Origin: Pseudomonas alloputida
GTDB taxonomy: Bacteria; Pseudomonadota; Gammaproteobacteria; Pseudomonadales; Pseudomonadaceae
Assembly (NCBI RefSeq): GCF_021283545.2
Contig: NZ_CP128540.1
Coordinates: 1,771,501-1,835,500, forward strand
Reading direction: 5' to 3'
Length of the DNA stretch: 64,000 bases
Shown: positions 52,559 to 61,855 of the stretch, one piece after another
How the letters are laid out: every line of letters begins with the position of its first letter
Numbering within the stretch: the first letter of the stretch is position 1
The notes under the pieces: model-generated
What the model saw: only the letters and a program-made list of their open reading frames with translations
The model's database searches: none
Told to the model about the DNA's origin: nothing
Made by a program: the position numbers and the translations under genes

Positions 52559-52637
52559 TCGCGACACAAGGCCGCTCCCACAGGGACTGCATTCCCTTGT
52601 GCCAGCGTGGCCCTGTGGGAGCGGCCTTGTGTCGCGA
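52559..52637. repeat. Inverted repeat with 27-base perfect arms
   Basis: Arms 52559-52585 and 52611-52637 contain GGCCGCTCCCACAGGG and its complement. This is the GTCGCGACACAAGGCC REP variant. It lies between the urea transporter start and the pyruvate kinase end. Confidence 0.85.
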
Positions 52638-52639
52638 AA

Positions 52640-52656
52640 GGGGCGCAACGCGCCCC
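52640..52656 (-). terminator. Hairpin downstream of pykA
   Basis: GGGGCGC and GCGCCCC pair around AAC, followed on the minus strand by CTTTCG. It lies eight bases after the pyruvate kinase stop and probably ends its transcript. Confidence 0.6.
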
Positions 52657-52664
52657 CGGCAATC

Positions 52665-54080
52665 TCAGATCAAAGTCTCGATCCGCAGCGTGTTAGTCGT
52701 ACCCGGCTTGCCGAAAGGCACGCCAGCGGTGATCAGCAGCGTGTCGCCACGGCTGGCCATGCCTTGCGCCTGGGCAATCTCCAGGGCGGTGGAAACCACC
52801 TCGTCGACCTGACGCAGGCGGTCGTTGACCACCGAATGCACACCCCAAGCCACGCTCAGGCGGCGCGCGGTGTTCAGGTTCGGCGTCAGGTTGAGGATCG
52901 GTGCCCGTGGCCGTTCACGTGCCGCGCGCAGGGTCGAGGCACCCGACTCGCTGTAGTTGACCAGCACCGCCACTGGCAGGATGCCGCTGATGCGGCGGAT
53001 GGCGCAGCTGATGGCATCCGACACGGTGGCTTCGGCCTTTGGCCGGCCGACGTCGAGCTGGGCCTGGTAGTCCGGGCCGTTCTCAACCTGGCGGATGATC
53101 TTGCTCATCATCTGCACGGCTTCCAGCGGGTAATCACCCGAGGCGGTTTCGGCCGACAGCATCACTGCATCGGCACCTTCGGCCACCGCGTTGGCCACGT
53201 CCGTGACTTCGGCGCGGGTTGGCGCTGGCGAGAAACGCATCGACTCGAGCATCTGCGTGGCCACCACCACGGGTTTGCCTAGCTGGCGGCAGGTGCCGAT
53301 GATGCGCTTCTGGATCTGCGGCACGCTCTCGGCCGGTACTTCCACGCCCAGGTCACCACGGGCCACCATGATCGCGTCTGCCAGCTCGGCGATGGCTTGC
53401 AGTTGCTCGACTGCCGATGGTTTCTCGATTTTGGCCATCAGGTAGGCGCGGTCGCCAATCAGCTGGCGCGCTTCGACGATGTCCTCAGGGCGCTGCACGA
53501 ACGACAGGGCGACCCAGTCCACACCCAGCTCCAGGCCAAAGGCCAGGTCGCGGCGGTCTTTTTCGGTGAGCGGGGAGAGGTCGAGCACCGCTTGCGGTAC
53601 GTTGACGCCCTTGCGGTCGGAAAGCTCGCCACCATTCAGCACCTCGGTGTCGATGGCGTCGCTGTGCTTGGCGGTCACGCGCAGGCGCAGCTTGCCGTCG
53701 TCCAGCAGCAGGTCCATGCCGGGTTCGAGGGCGGCGATGATTTCGGGGTGCGGCAGGTTGACCCGGCGGCTGTCGCCCGGGGTCTTGTCCAGATCCAGGC
53801 GCAGGGCCTGCCCGCGTTGCAACTGCACCTTGCCTTCGGCGAAGCGGCCAACGCGCAGCTTCGGCCCTTGCAGGTCCATGAGGATGCCCAGCGGGTAGTT
53901 CAGCTGTTGCTCGACTTCGCGGATCCACTGGTAGCGCAGGGCGTGGTCGGCATGTTCGCCGTGGCTGAAGTTGAGGCGGAAGATGTTCACCCCGGCTTCG
54001 ACCAGCTGGCGGATATCGTCGATGCCGTTGATCGCAGGGCCAAGGGTGGCAAGGATCTTAACTTTTTTATCAGGCGTCAT
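52665..54080 (-). CDS. pykA: Pyruvate kinase
   Basis: A 471-residue glycolytic enzyme turning phosphoenolpyruvate and ADP into pyruvate and ATP. KILATLGPA, FRLNFSHG, the catalytic lysine region LMAKIEKPSA, IMVARGDLGVE and MLESM are visible. It is the last gene of the glyoxylate operon, overlapping the glycerate kinase gene by four bases; this links glyoxylate-derived glycerate to pyruvate. Confidence 0.95.
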   Translation of the reverse strand: MTPDKKVKILATLGPAINGIDDIRQLVEAGVNIFRLNFSHGEHADHALRYQWIREVEQQLNYPLGILMDLQGPKLRVGRFAEGKVQLQRGQALRLDLDKTPGDSRRVNLPHPEIIAALEPGMDLLLDDGKLRLRVTAKHSDAIDTEVLNGGELSDRKGVNVPQAVLDLSPLTEKDRRDLAFGLELGVDWVALSFVQRPEDIVEARQLIGDRAYLMAKIEKPSAVEQLQAIAELADAIMVARGDLGVEVPAESVPQIQKRIIGTCRQLGKPVVVATQMLESMRFSPAPTRAEVTDVANAVAEGADAVMLSAETASGDYPLEAVQMMSKIIRQVENGPDYQAQLDVGRPKAEATVSDAISCAIRRISGILPVAVLVNYSESGASTLRAARERPRAPILNLTPNLNTARRLSVAWGVHSVVNDRLRQVDEVVSTALEIAQAQGMASRGDTLLITAGVPFGKPGTTNTLRIETLI

Positions 54081-55351
54081 GATTGGGCAGTCTCAAGGAT
54101 CAGGATGGCGCGGAAGTCGTTGACGTTGGTGCGGGTCGGTTCGGTGACGATCAGCGCATCCAGCGCGGCGAAGTAGCCGTAGCCGTTGTTGTTGTCCAGC
54201 TCGTCGCTGGCCGACAGGCCCAAGGCTTCGGCGCTGGCGTAGCTGGCCGGGGTCATGAAGGCACCGGCGTTTTCTTCCGAGCCATCGATGCCGTCGGTGT
54301 CACCGGCCAGGGCGTACACGCCCGGCAGGCCTTTCAGGCTTTCGGTGAGGCTGAGCAGGAACTCGGCGTTACGCCCGCCACGGCCATTGCCGCGCACGGT
54401 CACGGTGGTTTCGCCACCCGACAGGATCACGCAGGGCGCTTTGAGCGGCTGGCCGTGTTGAACGATTTGCCGGGCGATACCGGCATGCACCTTGGCCACT
54501 TCGCGCGATTCACCTTCCAGGTCGCCGAGAATCAGCGGGCTGAAACCGGCCTGACGGGCTTTGACCGCGGCAGCCTCCAGCGACTGCTGGGGTTTGGCGA
54601 TCAACTGGAAGTGGCTGCGGGCCAGGGCCGGGTCATCGGCCTTGACGGTTTCCGAGGCCGGGTTGTTCAGCCAGTCGATGACCGCTTTGGGCGCTTCGAT
54701 GTTGTAGCGTTTGAGGATGGCCAGGGCGTCGGCCGAGGTGCTCGGGTCGGCCACGGTGGGGCCGGAGGCGATTACCGTGGCGAGGTCGCCCGGTACATCG
54801 GAAATGGCATAGGTGTAGACCGTGGCCGGCCAGCAGGCCTTGGCCAGGCGCCCGCCCTTGATCGCCGAGAGGTGCTTGCGCACGCAGTTCATCTCGCCGA
54901 TGGTGGCGCCGGATTTCAGCAGCGCCTTGTTGATCTGCTGCTTGTCGGCCAGGGTCAGGCCTTCGGCAGGCAGGGCCAGCAACGCCGAGCCACCGCCAGA
55001 CAGCAGGAAGATGACGCGGTCTTCTTCGTTGAGGTTGCTGACCAGTTCCAGCACGCGCTTGGCCACAGCCAGGCCGGCAGCGTCCGGGACCGGGTGGGCG
55101 GCTTCGACCACCTCGATCTTCTGGCAGTTGGCGCCGTGGCCGTAACGGGTCACGACCAGGCCGGAGACTTCACCCTGCCAGCTTTTCTCGACCACTTCGG
55201 CCATGGCAGCTGCGGCCTTGCCGGCGCCGATGACGATAACCCGGCCGCTGCGATCGGCGGGCAGGTAGGGTTCGAGGACTTGACGGGGGTGGGCGGCGGC
55301 GATGGCTGTGTCGAACAGTTCGCGGAGAAGTTTTTGCGGATCGACCGACAT
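54077..55351 (-). CDS. ttuD: Glycerate 2-kinase/hydroxypyruvate reductase family protein (TtuD)
   Basis: A 424-residue protein of the DUF4147/MOFRL family, annotated in different genomes as hydroxypyruvate reductase or glycerate kinase. VIVIGAGKAAAAMAE, FLLSGGGSALLALP and the C-terminal SGGETTVTVRGNGRGGRN are typical. In this operon it likely phosphorylates D-glycerate from GlxR. The ATG at 55351 is used; the frame is open further up into a REP. Confidence 0.9.
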   Translation of the reverse strand: MSVDPQKLLRELFDTAIAAAHPRQVLEPYLPADRSGRVIVIGAGKAAAAMAEVVEKSWQGEVSGLVVTRYGHGANCQKIEVVEAAHPVPDAAGLAVAKRVLELVSNLNEEDRVIFLLSGGGSALLALPAEGLTLADKQQINKALLKSGATIGEMNCVRKHLSAIKGGRLAKACWPATVYTYAISDVPGDLATVIASGPTVADPSTSADALAILKRYNIEAPKAVIDWLNNPASETVKADDPALARSHFQLIAKPQQSLEAAAVKARQAGFSPLILGDLEGESREVAKVHAGIARQIVQHGQPLKAPCVILSGGETTVTVRGNGRGGRNAEFLLSLTESLKGLPGVYALAGDTDGIDGSEENAGAFMTPASYASAEALGLSASDELDNNNGYGYFAALDALIVTEPTRTNVNDFRAILILETAQS

Positions 55352-55485
55352 GGCAGGCTCCCAATTATTGTTGTTCTGCAGAATCAAAAACGCCCCTGGA
55401 ACTGCCTCCGTGCAGGCCGAACCAGGGGCGGGTGTTGCTCGATGCCACCATTGGGCCTGTGGTCGCAGGTTCAACGGCGTTGGCT

Positions 55486-55578
55486 TCTTCGCGGGCAAGC
55501 CCGCTCCTACATGCACAGCTCTGAGCGATTGTGCGGTCTTTGGTAGGAGCGGGTTTACCCGCGAAGAGGCCAGTGAGG
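55486..55578. repeat. REP inverted pair
   Basis: TCTTCGCGGGCAAGCCCGCTCC and its inverse variant GCGGGTTTACCCGCGAAGA enclose ~50 bases between ttuD and glxR. Confidence 0.85.
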
Positions 55579-55589
55579 CTAAAAACGAT

Positions 55590-56483
55590 TTATTTGTCGT
55601 CGCGGATCGAGAAGTTGGCCATGTGCTCCAGGCCTTTGATCAGCGCCGAGTGGTCCCAGTTGCCGCCGCCCAGGGCCTGGCAGGTGTTGAACACTTGCTG
55701 GGCATTGGAGGTGTTGGGCAGGTTGATGCCCAGTTCCTTGGCGCCTTGCAGGGCCAGGTTCAGGTCCTTCTGGTGCAGGTTGATGCGGAAGCCTGGGTCG
55801 AAGGTGCCCTTGATCATGCGCTCGGCGTGCACTTCGAGGATTTTCGACGAAGCAAAGCCGCCCATCAGTGCTTCGCGCACCTTGGCAGGGTCGGCGCCGT
55901 TCTTGGCGGCGAACAGCAGGGCTTCGGCCACGGCCTGGATGTTCAGGGCGACAATGATCTGGTTGGCGACCTTGGCGGTCTGGCCGTCACCGTTGCCACC
56001 GACGCGGGTGATGTTCTTGCCCATGGCTTCGAACAGCGGCAGGGTGCGCTCGAAGGCGTTCGGGCAGCCACCAACCATGATGCTCAGGGTCGCCGCCTTG
56101 GCGCCGACTTCACCACCGGACACCGGGGCGTCCAGGTAGGCGGCACCGGTAGCCTTGATCTTCTCGGCGAAGGCTTTGGTGGCGGTTGGCGAGATCGAGC
56201 TCATGTCGATCACCACCTTGTTCGGGCCAACGCCCTCGGCCACGCCGTTTTCACCGAACAGGACGCTTTCGACCTGCGGGGTGTCGGGGACCATGACGAT
56301 GATGAATTCGGCTTCCTGGGCAACCTCTTTCGGGTTGGCCAGGGCCACGGCACCGGCAGCGATCAGGTCGGCTGGCGCGGCGTCGTGGTGGGTGGAAATG
56401 AACAGGCTGTGACCTGCCTTTTGCAGGTTCTGAGCCATGGGCTTGCCCATGATGCCGGTGCCGATGAAACCGATTTTAGCCAT
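55590..56483 (-). CDS. glxR: Tartronate semialdehyde reductase
   Basis: A 297-residue beta-hydroxyacid dehydrogenase reducing tartronate semialdehyde to glycerate. The start MAKIGFIGTGIMGKPMAQNL is the dinucleotide site; YLDAPVSGGEVGA is the substrate-binding signature and VGGNGDGQTAKVANQ holds the catalytic Lys. It lies in the gcl-hyi-glxR-ttuD-pykA order. Confidence 0.95.
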   Translation of the reverse strand: MAKIGFIGTGIMGKPMAQNLQKAGHSLFISTHHDAAPADLIAAGAVALANPKEVAQEAEFIIVMVPDTPQVESVLFGENGVAEGVGPNKVVIDMSSISPTATKAFAEKIKATGAAYLDAPVSGGEVGAKAATLSIMVGGCPNAFERTLPLFEAMGKNITRVGGNGDGQTAKVANQIIVALNIQAVAEALLFAAKNGADPAKVREALMGGFASSKILEVHAERMIKGTFDPGFRINLHQKDLNLALQGAKELGINLPNTSNAQQVFNTCQALGGGNWDHSALIKGLEHMANFSIRDDK

Positions 56484-56530
56484 GAGAAATTACCTCTTTG
56501 TAATTGTGATATCTCAAGCAAGCTTTGGCC

Positions 56531-56621
56531 CCCTGTGGGAGCGGGCTCGCCCGCGAAGCAGACAACTCGGTGGATGGCACCGGCTTTGCCGGTGTTCGCG
56601 GGCGAGCCCGCTCCCACAGGG
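56531..56621. repeat. REP-like inverted pair with 26-base perfect arms
   Basis: CCCTGTGGGAGCGGGCTCGC and its inverse complement face each other (arms 56531-56556 and 56596-56621) in the glxR-hyi gap. Confidence 0.85.
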
Positions 56622-56635
56622 TCCCGAGTTGTTCC

Positions 56636-57418
56636 TCAGATTGCGTTGTGGGTTTTCAGCCAGCCCAGGCCCGCTTCGGTGGTGGTCAGCGGCTTGTACT
56701 CCGCGCCCACCCAGCCCTGGTAGCCAATGCGGTCCAGGTGTTCGAACAGGAAGCGGTAGTTGATCTCGCCGGTGCCTGGTTCATTGCGGCCTGGGTTGTC
56801 GGCCAGCTGGATGTGGTTGATCAGCTTCAGGTTGGCTTCCATGGTGCGAGCCAGGTCACCTTCCATGATCTGCATGTGGTAGATGTCGTATTGCAGGAAC
56901 AGGTTGTCGCTGCCCACTTCGGCCTGGATTTCCAGGGCCTGCTGGGTGGTGTTCAGGTAGAAGCCGGGGATGTCGCGGGTGTTGATCATTTCCATGACCA
57001 GGCGGATCCCGGCGCCCTTGAGCTTGTCAGCGGCGTAGCGCAGGTTCTCGACGAAGGTCTTACGCACGGTGGCGCAGTCCGGGCCTTGTGGGCGGATGCC
57101 GGCCAGGGCGTTGACCTGAGTATTGCCCAGCACCTTGGCGTACTCGATGGCCTTGTCGACACCGGCACGGAACTCTTCGATGCGGTCGGGGTGGCAGGTG
57201 ATACCGCGCTCACCTTTGGCCCAGTCGCCGGCCGGCAGGTTGAACAGCACCTGGGTCAGGCCGTTGGCCTCCAGCTGCTGCTTGATGTCGGCAGCGCTGA
57301 AGTCGTACGGGAACAGGTATTCGACGCCGCTGAAACCAGCATCGGCGGCAGCCTTGAAGCGGGCCAGGAAGTCCTGTTCGGTGAACAGCATGGACAGGTT
57401 GGCAGCGAAGCGAGGCAT
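56636..57418 (-). CDS. hyi: Hydroxypyruvate isomerase
   Basis: A 260-residue TIM-barrel isomerase interconverting hydroxypyruvate and tartronate semialdehyde. RFAANLSMLFTEQDFLARF, FNLPAGDWAKGERG, VMEMINTRDIPGF, and DIYHMQIMEGD with metal-binding Glu and Asp are seen. AAGGAGA precedes the ATG. Confidence 0.95.
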   Translation of the reverse strand: MPRFAANLSMLFTEQDFLARFKAAADAGFSGVEYLFPYDFSAADIKQQLEANGLTQVLFNLPAGDWAKGERGITCHPDRIEEFRAGVDKAIEYAKVLGNTQVNALAGIRPQGPDCATVRKTFVENLRYAADKLKGAGIRLVMEMINTRDIPGFYLNTTQQALEIQAEVGSDNLFLQYDIYHMQIMEGDLARTMEANLKLINHIQLADNPGRNEPGTGEINYRFLFEHLDRIGYQGWVGAEYKPLTTTEAGLGWLKTHNAI

Positions 57419-57472
57419 GAGTTGTCTCCTTGCGATGAAGGCCCCCAGGGCGTGCCTGGGGGCGTCAGGCGA

Positions 57473-59248
57473 TCAGTCCAGCAGCGAGATGGCGGTTGGC
57501 GCGTCGTTGCCGACCAGGGCCAGGTCTTCGAATTCGTTGACCGCGTTGATCTCGGTGCCCATGGAAATGTTGGTCACACGCTCGAGAATCACTTCAACCA
57601 CCACCGGCACGCGGAACTCTTCGGCCATCTTCTGTGCCTTGATCAGGGCAGGGGCGATTTCTGCTGGCTCGAACACACGGATGGCCTTGCAACCCAGGCC
57701 TTCGACCACAGCGACGTGGTCGACACCGTAGGTGGCAGCGTCGGTCGAGTTGATGTTCTCGAACGCCAGTTGTACACAGTAATCCATGTCGAAGCCACGC
57801 TGCGCCTGGCGGATCAGGCCCAGGTAGGCGTTGTTCACCAGTACGTGGACGTACGGCAGGTTGAACTGGGCGCCTACCGCCAGTTCTTCGATCATGAACT
57901 GGAAGTCGTAGTCACCCGACAGCGCCACAACCTTGCGCTTCGGATCGGCTTTGACCACGCCCAGCGCAGCAGGGATGGTCCAGCCCAGCGGGCCGGCCTG
58001 GCCGCAGTTGATCCAGTGGCGAGGCTTGTACACATGCAGGAACTGCGCGCCGGCAATCTGCGACAGGCCGATGGTGCTGACGTAGCAGGTGTCCTTGCCG
58101 AACACTTGGTTCATTTCTTCGTAGACGCGCTGCGGCTTGACCGGCACGTTGTCGAAGTGGGTCTTGCGCTGCAGGCTCGACTTGCGCTCCTGGCACTCTT
58201 CCAGCCAGGCCTTGCGGCATTTGAGCTTGCCGGCGGCTTTCCACTCGCGGGCCACTTCCAGGAACACGTCCAGTGCCTTACCAGCATCGGAAACGATGCC
58301 CAGGTCCGGGGTGAACACGCGGCCGATCTGGGTCGGTTCGATGTCGACGTGCACGAACTTGCGGCCTTCGGTGTAGACATCGACGGAACCGGTGTGGCGG
58401 TTGGCCCAGCGGTTACCGATACCGAACACCAGGTCGGATTTCAGCAGGGTTGCGTTGCCATAGCGGTGCGAGGTCTGCAGGCCGACCATGCCGACCATCT
58501 GTGCGTGGTCGTCCGGGATGGTGCCCCAGCCCATCAGGGTCGGGATCACGGGTACGCCGGTCAGTTCGGCGAATTCGACCAGCTTGTCACTGGCGTCGGC
58601 GTTGATGATGCCGCCACCGGCTACCAGCAGTGGGCGCTCGGCGTCATTGAGCAGGGCCAGGGCTTTTTCGGCCTGTACGCGTGTGGCGGACGGTTTGTGC
58701 ACGGGCAGCGGTTCGTAGGCGTCGATGTCGAATTCGATTTCGGCCATCTGCACGTCGAACGGCAGGTCGATCAGCACCGGGCCTGGGCGGCCGGTACGCA
58801 TTTCATAGAAGGCCTTCTGGAAGGCGTAAGGCACCTGGCCTGGCTCCAGAACGGTGGTCGCCCACTTGGTCACTGGCTTGACGATGTTGGTGATGTCGAC
58901 AGCCTGGAAGTCTTCCTTGTGCAGACGGGCACGTGGCGCCTGGCCAGTGATGCACAGAATCGGGATGGAGTCGGCCGAGGCACTGTACAGGCCGGTGACC
59001 ATGTCGGTGCCGGCAGGGCCGGAAGTGCCGATGCACACACCGATGTTGCCCGGGTTGGCGCGGGTGTAGCCCTCGGCCATGTGCGAGGCACCTTCGACGT
59101 GACGAGCGAGGACGTGATCGATGCCACCGACTTTTTTCAGGGCCGAATACAACGGGTTGATGGCAGCCCCCGGGATGCCGAACGCGGTATCTACACCTTC
59201 ACGGCGCATGACCAGAACGGCTGCATCGATTGCTCTCATTTTGCTCAT
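57473..59248 (-). CDS. gcl: Glyoxylate carboligase
   Basis: A 591-residue thiamine diphosphate enzyme joining two glyoxylates to tartronate semialdehyde and CO2. It begins [30 protein letters not shown]; the ThDP-binding GDYDF region and [10 protein letters not shown] are near the C-terminus. In Gcl the usual catalytic Glu is a Val; [10 protein letters not shown] here fits that. It is the first gene of the minus-strand operon and is preceded by a TTGTATACAA palindrome. Confidence 0.96.
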   Translation of the reverse strand: MSKMRAIDAAVLVMRREGVDTAFGIPGAAINPLYSALKKVGGIDHVLARHVEGASHMAEGYTRANPGNIGVCIGTSGPAGTDMVTGLYSASADSIPILCITGQAPRARLHKEDFQAVDITNIVKPVTKWATTVLEPGQVPYAFQKAFYEMRTGRPGPVLIDLPFDVQMAEIEFDIDAYEPLPVHKPSATRVQAEKALALLNDAERPLLVAGGGIINADASDKLVEFAELTGVPVIPTLMGWGTIPDDHAQMVGMVGLQTSHRYGNATLLKSDLVFGIGNRWANRHTGSVDVYTEGRKFVHVDIEPTQIGRVFTPDLGIVSDAGKALDVFLEVAREWKAAGKLKCRKAWLEECQERKSSLQRKTHFDNVPVKPQRVYEEMNQVFGKDTCYVSTIGLSQIAGAQFLHVYKPRHWINCGQAGPLGWTIPAALGVVKADPKRKVVALSGDYDFQFMIEELAVGAQFNLPYVHVLVNNAYLGLIRQAQRGFDMDYCVQLAFENINSTDAATYGVDHVAVVEGLGCKAIRVFEPAEIAPALIKAQKMAEEFRVPVVVEVILERVTNISMGTEINAVNEFEDLALVGNDAPTAISLLD

Positions 59249-59273
59249 GGTTTGTGCCTCATCGATTTTGTAA

Positions 59274-59283
59274 TTGTATACAA
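59274..59283. promoter_or_regulatory. TTGTATACAA palindrome upstream of gcl
   Basis: Lies 25 bases before the gcl ATG within the divergent gcl-glcG region, opposite a second copy 140 bases away. The pair suggests a dimeric GntR-type repressor that controls both directions, possibly with DNA looping. Confidence 0.6.
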
Positions 59284-59413
59284 CTTGCTTTGCGACAGAG
59301 TGTATTCACGCCTGACGGCTTAGGTCAATGGGTTTTCATCGGCTAAGCTGGCTTTCGTCAGAGCGCCCGTGAAAACGGAGGTTTGCGCCATCGCATACGA
59401 TCGTTTCAAAATA

Positions 59414-59423
59414 TTGTATACAA
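59414..59423. promoter_or_regulatory. TTGTATACAA palindrome upstream of the GlcG-like gene
   Basis: The site is embedded in AATATTGTATACAAAAATAT, an extended palindrome. It lies about 83 bases before the GlcG-like ATG. Confidence 0.6.
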
Positions 59424-59505
59424 AAATATCGCTCGTTGTGTTCTATTTGTTCGATCGGTTTTCAACTGCCCTTAGGGCTTCTCACAACAAGAAGAGGACC
59501 TTTCC

Positions 59506-59946
59506 ATGAACGTTCTTAACCTGAAAGTCGCCGTCAGCCTGGTGAATGCCGCACTGGTGGCGGGCCGCAAGATCAATGCCGCGCCGCTGACCGTGGCGGT
59601 GCTGGATGCCGGCGGGCACCTGCTGGCGCTGCAGCGCGAGGATGGCGCTAGCCTGATTCGGCCTGAAGTGGCCACTGGCAAAGCCTGGGGTGCGATTGCC
59701 CTGGGCAAGGGCTCGCGCTTGCTGGCGCTGGATGCGCAGCAGCGGCCGGCTTTTTTTGCCGCGTTGAACGGGATGGGTGAGCGGCCGGTGGTGCCGGCGC
59801 CGGGTGGGGTGCTGATTCGTGATCAGGACGGCAAGGTGCTGGGTGCCGTGGGGATCAGCGGCGATACGTCGGATATCGACGAGCAGTGTGCGATCAGTGC
59901 GATCGAGGAGGTGGGGCTGCGGGCAGATGCCGGGGTAGCGGCCTAA
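59506..59946 (+). CDS. GlcG/HbpS family protein
   Basis: A 146-residue protein of the heme-binding/GlcG family, with VLDAGGHLLALQREDGA and GAVGISGDTSDIDEQCA. These proteins accompany glycolate/glyoxylate genes; their role is unsure. It diverges from gcl. The leader has AACAAGAA (59486-59493) beside the AGAGGA ribosome site, a match to the Crc/Hfq motif. Confidence 0.88.
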   Translation: MNVLNLKVAVSLVNAALVAGRKINAAPLTVAVLDAGGHLLALQREDGASLIRPEVATGKAWGAIALGKGSRLLALDAQQRPAFFAALNGMGERPVVPAPGGVLIRDQDGKVLGAVGISGDTSDIDEQCAISAIEEVGLRADAGVAA

Positions 59947-59964
59947 ATCTCTATTGCCTGTTCT

Positions 59965-60056
59965 GGCCCATTCGCGGGCAAGCCCGCTCCCACAGGGACT
60001 CCACAACCTTCAGGCATGTGGTGATCCTGTGGGAGCGGGCTTGCCCGCGAATGGCC
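59965..60056. repeat. REP-like inverted pair
   Basis: CATTCGCGGGCAAGCCCGCT and its inverse complement lie between the convergent GlcG-like and TetR genes and may end both transcripts. Confidence 0.85.
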
Positions 60057-60068
60057 CTTCGAGATGGT

Positions 60069-60680
60069 TCAGGCTGCCTCAGGCTCACAACCTTTCAAGA
60101 CCATACGAATGATGGTCTCGGCCGCCGCGTCATAATCACTGTCGGCCAGCTTGGCCTTACCGGTCACCGCAGAAATCTGCCAGTCGAAGTCGGCATAGGT
60201 CTGGGTCGCTGCCCAGATGCTGAACATCAGGTGATGCGCGTCCACATGGGCGATCTGCCCGCGGTCGATCCAGCGCTGGATGCACTCGATGTTGTGTCGG
60301 GCCTGTTCGTTCAACTGCTCGACCTGGTTCGGAGACAGGTGCGGCGCGCCATGCATGATCTCGCTGGCGAACACCTTGGACGCATGGGGCAGATCACGCG
60401 AAATGCGAATCTTCGAACGAATGTACGCACTCAGCACTTCCTTCGGGTCGCCGTCTGCATTGAACGGCGTGGATGCCTGCATGATCGGCGCGATGATGCT
60501 TTCAAGGACCTCGCGGTAGAGATTGTCCTTGGACTTGAAGTAGTAATACACGTTCGGCTTGGGCAGGCCGGCCTTGGCCGCGATATCGCTGGTCTTGGTG
60601 GCGGCGAAGCCCTTGTCGGCGAATTCCTCGCTGGCCGCGCGCAGGATCAATTCCTTGTTGCGCTCGCGAATGGTGCTCAT
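60069..60680 (-). CDS. TetR-family regulator (RutR-like)
   Basis: A 203-residue regulator with an N-terminal helix-turn-helix (ILRAASEEFADKGFAATKTSDIAAKAGLPKPNVYYYFKSKDNLY) and a C-terminal domain with SRDLPHASKVFASEIMHGAP and HHLMFSIWAATQTYADF, which resembles RutR, the uracil/xanthine-responsive regulator. The ATG at 60680 is chosen. It sits between glyoxylate and nucleoside-uptake genes, so a purine/pyrimidine ligand is plausible. Confidence 0.9.
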   Translation of the reverse strand: MSTIRERNKELILRAASEEFADKGFAATKTSDIAAKAGLPKPNVYYYFKSKDNLYREVLESIIAPIMQASTPFNADGDPKEVLSAYIRSKIRISRDLPHASKVFASEIMHGAPHLSPNQVEQLNEQARHNIECIQRWIDRGQIAHVDAHHLMFSIWAATQTYADFDWQISAVTGKAKLADSDYDAAAETIIRMVLKGCEPEAA

Positions 60681-60812
60681 GGTCAGGGATCTTCCTCGTG
60701 TCTGGCCACCTCTAAGAGGGATCGGGCATGGTAGCACCGGCCTCGACGGGCGCTCAAGGCAGCGGCTTTGGGCTAGAATCCGGCACATTGACTTATTTGG
60801 ATACAAGCAAAC

Positions 60813-61727
60813 ATGGCAGGAAGCAGTCTACTGGTACTGATCGACGACATCGCCACGCTGCTGGATGACGTCTCTCTGATGACCAAGGTGGCGGCAAAAA
60901 AAACCGCAGGCGTGCTGGGTGACGACCTGGCGCTGAATGCCCAGCAGGTCACCGGCGTGCGTGCCGATCGCGAACTTCCGGTCGTCTGGGCGGTGGCCAA
61001 GGGGTCGTTCGTCAACAAGGCGATCCTGGTACCGGCCGCGCTGCTGATCAGTGCGTTCATACCCTGGGCGGTTACGCCGTTGTTGATGCTGGGTGGCGCG
61101 TTCCTGTGCTTCGAGGGTTTCGAGAAGCTGGCGCACAAGTTCTTGCACAGCAAGGAAGAGGATGAGGCACAGCACGAGGCGCGCAAGGAGGCCGTTGCCG
61201 ATGCCAGTGTTGACCTGGTGGCTTTTGAAAAAGCCAAGATCAAGGGGGCGGTGCGTACCGACTTCATCCTGTCGGCAGAAATCATCGCCATTACCTTGGG
61301 TATCGTGGCTGACTCGCCGCTGACCCAGCAGATCATCGTGCTTTCCGGCATTGCGGTGGTGATGACCATTGGTGTGTATGGGTTGGTAGGCGGGATCGTC
61401 AAGCTCGACGACCTTGGGCTGTGGATGGCCCGCAAAACCTCAAGGCTGACTCAGGCAGTGGGTAACGGCATCCTGCGGGCGGCGCCGTACATGATGAAAA
61501 GCCTGTCGGTGATTGGTACTGCGGCGATGTTCCTGGTTGGCGGTGGGATCCTGGTGCATGGCATCGAGCCGCTGCATCATGCCATCGAGGCGTTCAGCGA
61601 AGGGCGTGGTGGGGCGCTGACCAGTGCGTTGCTCAACGGCGGGGTCGGAGTCCTCGCAGGTGCTGTGGTGCTGGCGGTGGTAAGCGTTGCGGGGAAATTG
61701 TGGCGGGCGGTTCGGCCGGCCAATTGA
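60813..61727 (+). CDS. DUF808 membrane protein (YedI-like)
   Basis: A 304-residue membrane protein beginning [20 protein letters not shown], with VGILGDDLA-like [10 protein letters not shown] and about six hydrophobic segments. This matches the DUF808/YedI family, whose function is unknown. Confidence 0.9.
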   Translation: MAGSSLLVLIDDIATLLDDVSLMTKVAAKKTAGVLGDDLALNAQQVTGVRADRELPVVWAVAKGSFVNKAILVPAALLISAFIPWAVTPLLMLGGAFLCFEGFEKLAHKFLHSKEEDEAQHEARKEAVADASVDLVAFEKAKIKGAVRTDFILSAEIIAITLGIVADSPLTQQIIVLSGIAVVMTIGVYGLVGGIVKLDDLGLWMARKTSRLTQAVGNGILRAAPYMMKSLSVIGTAAMFLVGGGILVHGIEPLHHAIEAFSEGRGGALTSALLNGGVGVLAGAVVLAVVSVAGKLWRAVRPAN

Positions 61728-61740
61728 GGCGCTTTGCCCC

Positions 61741-61830
61741 GGTTCGCGGGTGAACCCGCTCCTACCAGGTACCGCGTTTGCCTTGAACCCGGCGCGTCCC
61801 CTGTAGGAGCGGGTTTACCCGCGAATGGGC
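61741..61830. repeat. REP inverted pair
   Basis: GTTCGCGGGTGAACCCGCTC and GAGCGGGTTTACCCGCGAAT face each other between the convergent DUF808 and Tsx-like genes; a further GGCCGC-AAA-GCGGCC hairpin at ~61829-61843 may end the Tsx-like transcript. Confidence 0.85.
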
Positions 61831-61855
61831 CGCAAAGCGGCCCCGCTAACTCAGG

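Noticed and set aside
54083..55546. Plus-strand open frame opposite ttuD
   Set aside because: Shadow of the glycerate kinase gene; runs into a REP.
56525..59323. Long plus-strand open frame (932 codons) opposite hyi and gcl
   Set aside because: Shadow of strongly supported genes on the other strand; composition is low-complexity Val/Gln/His/Gly.
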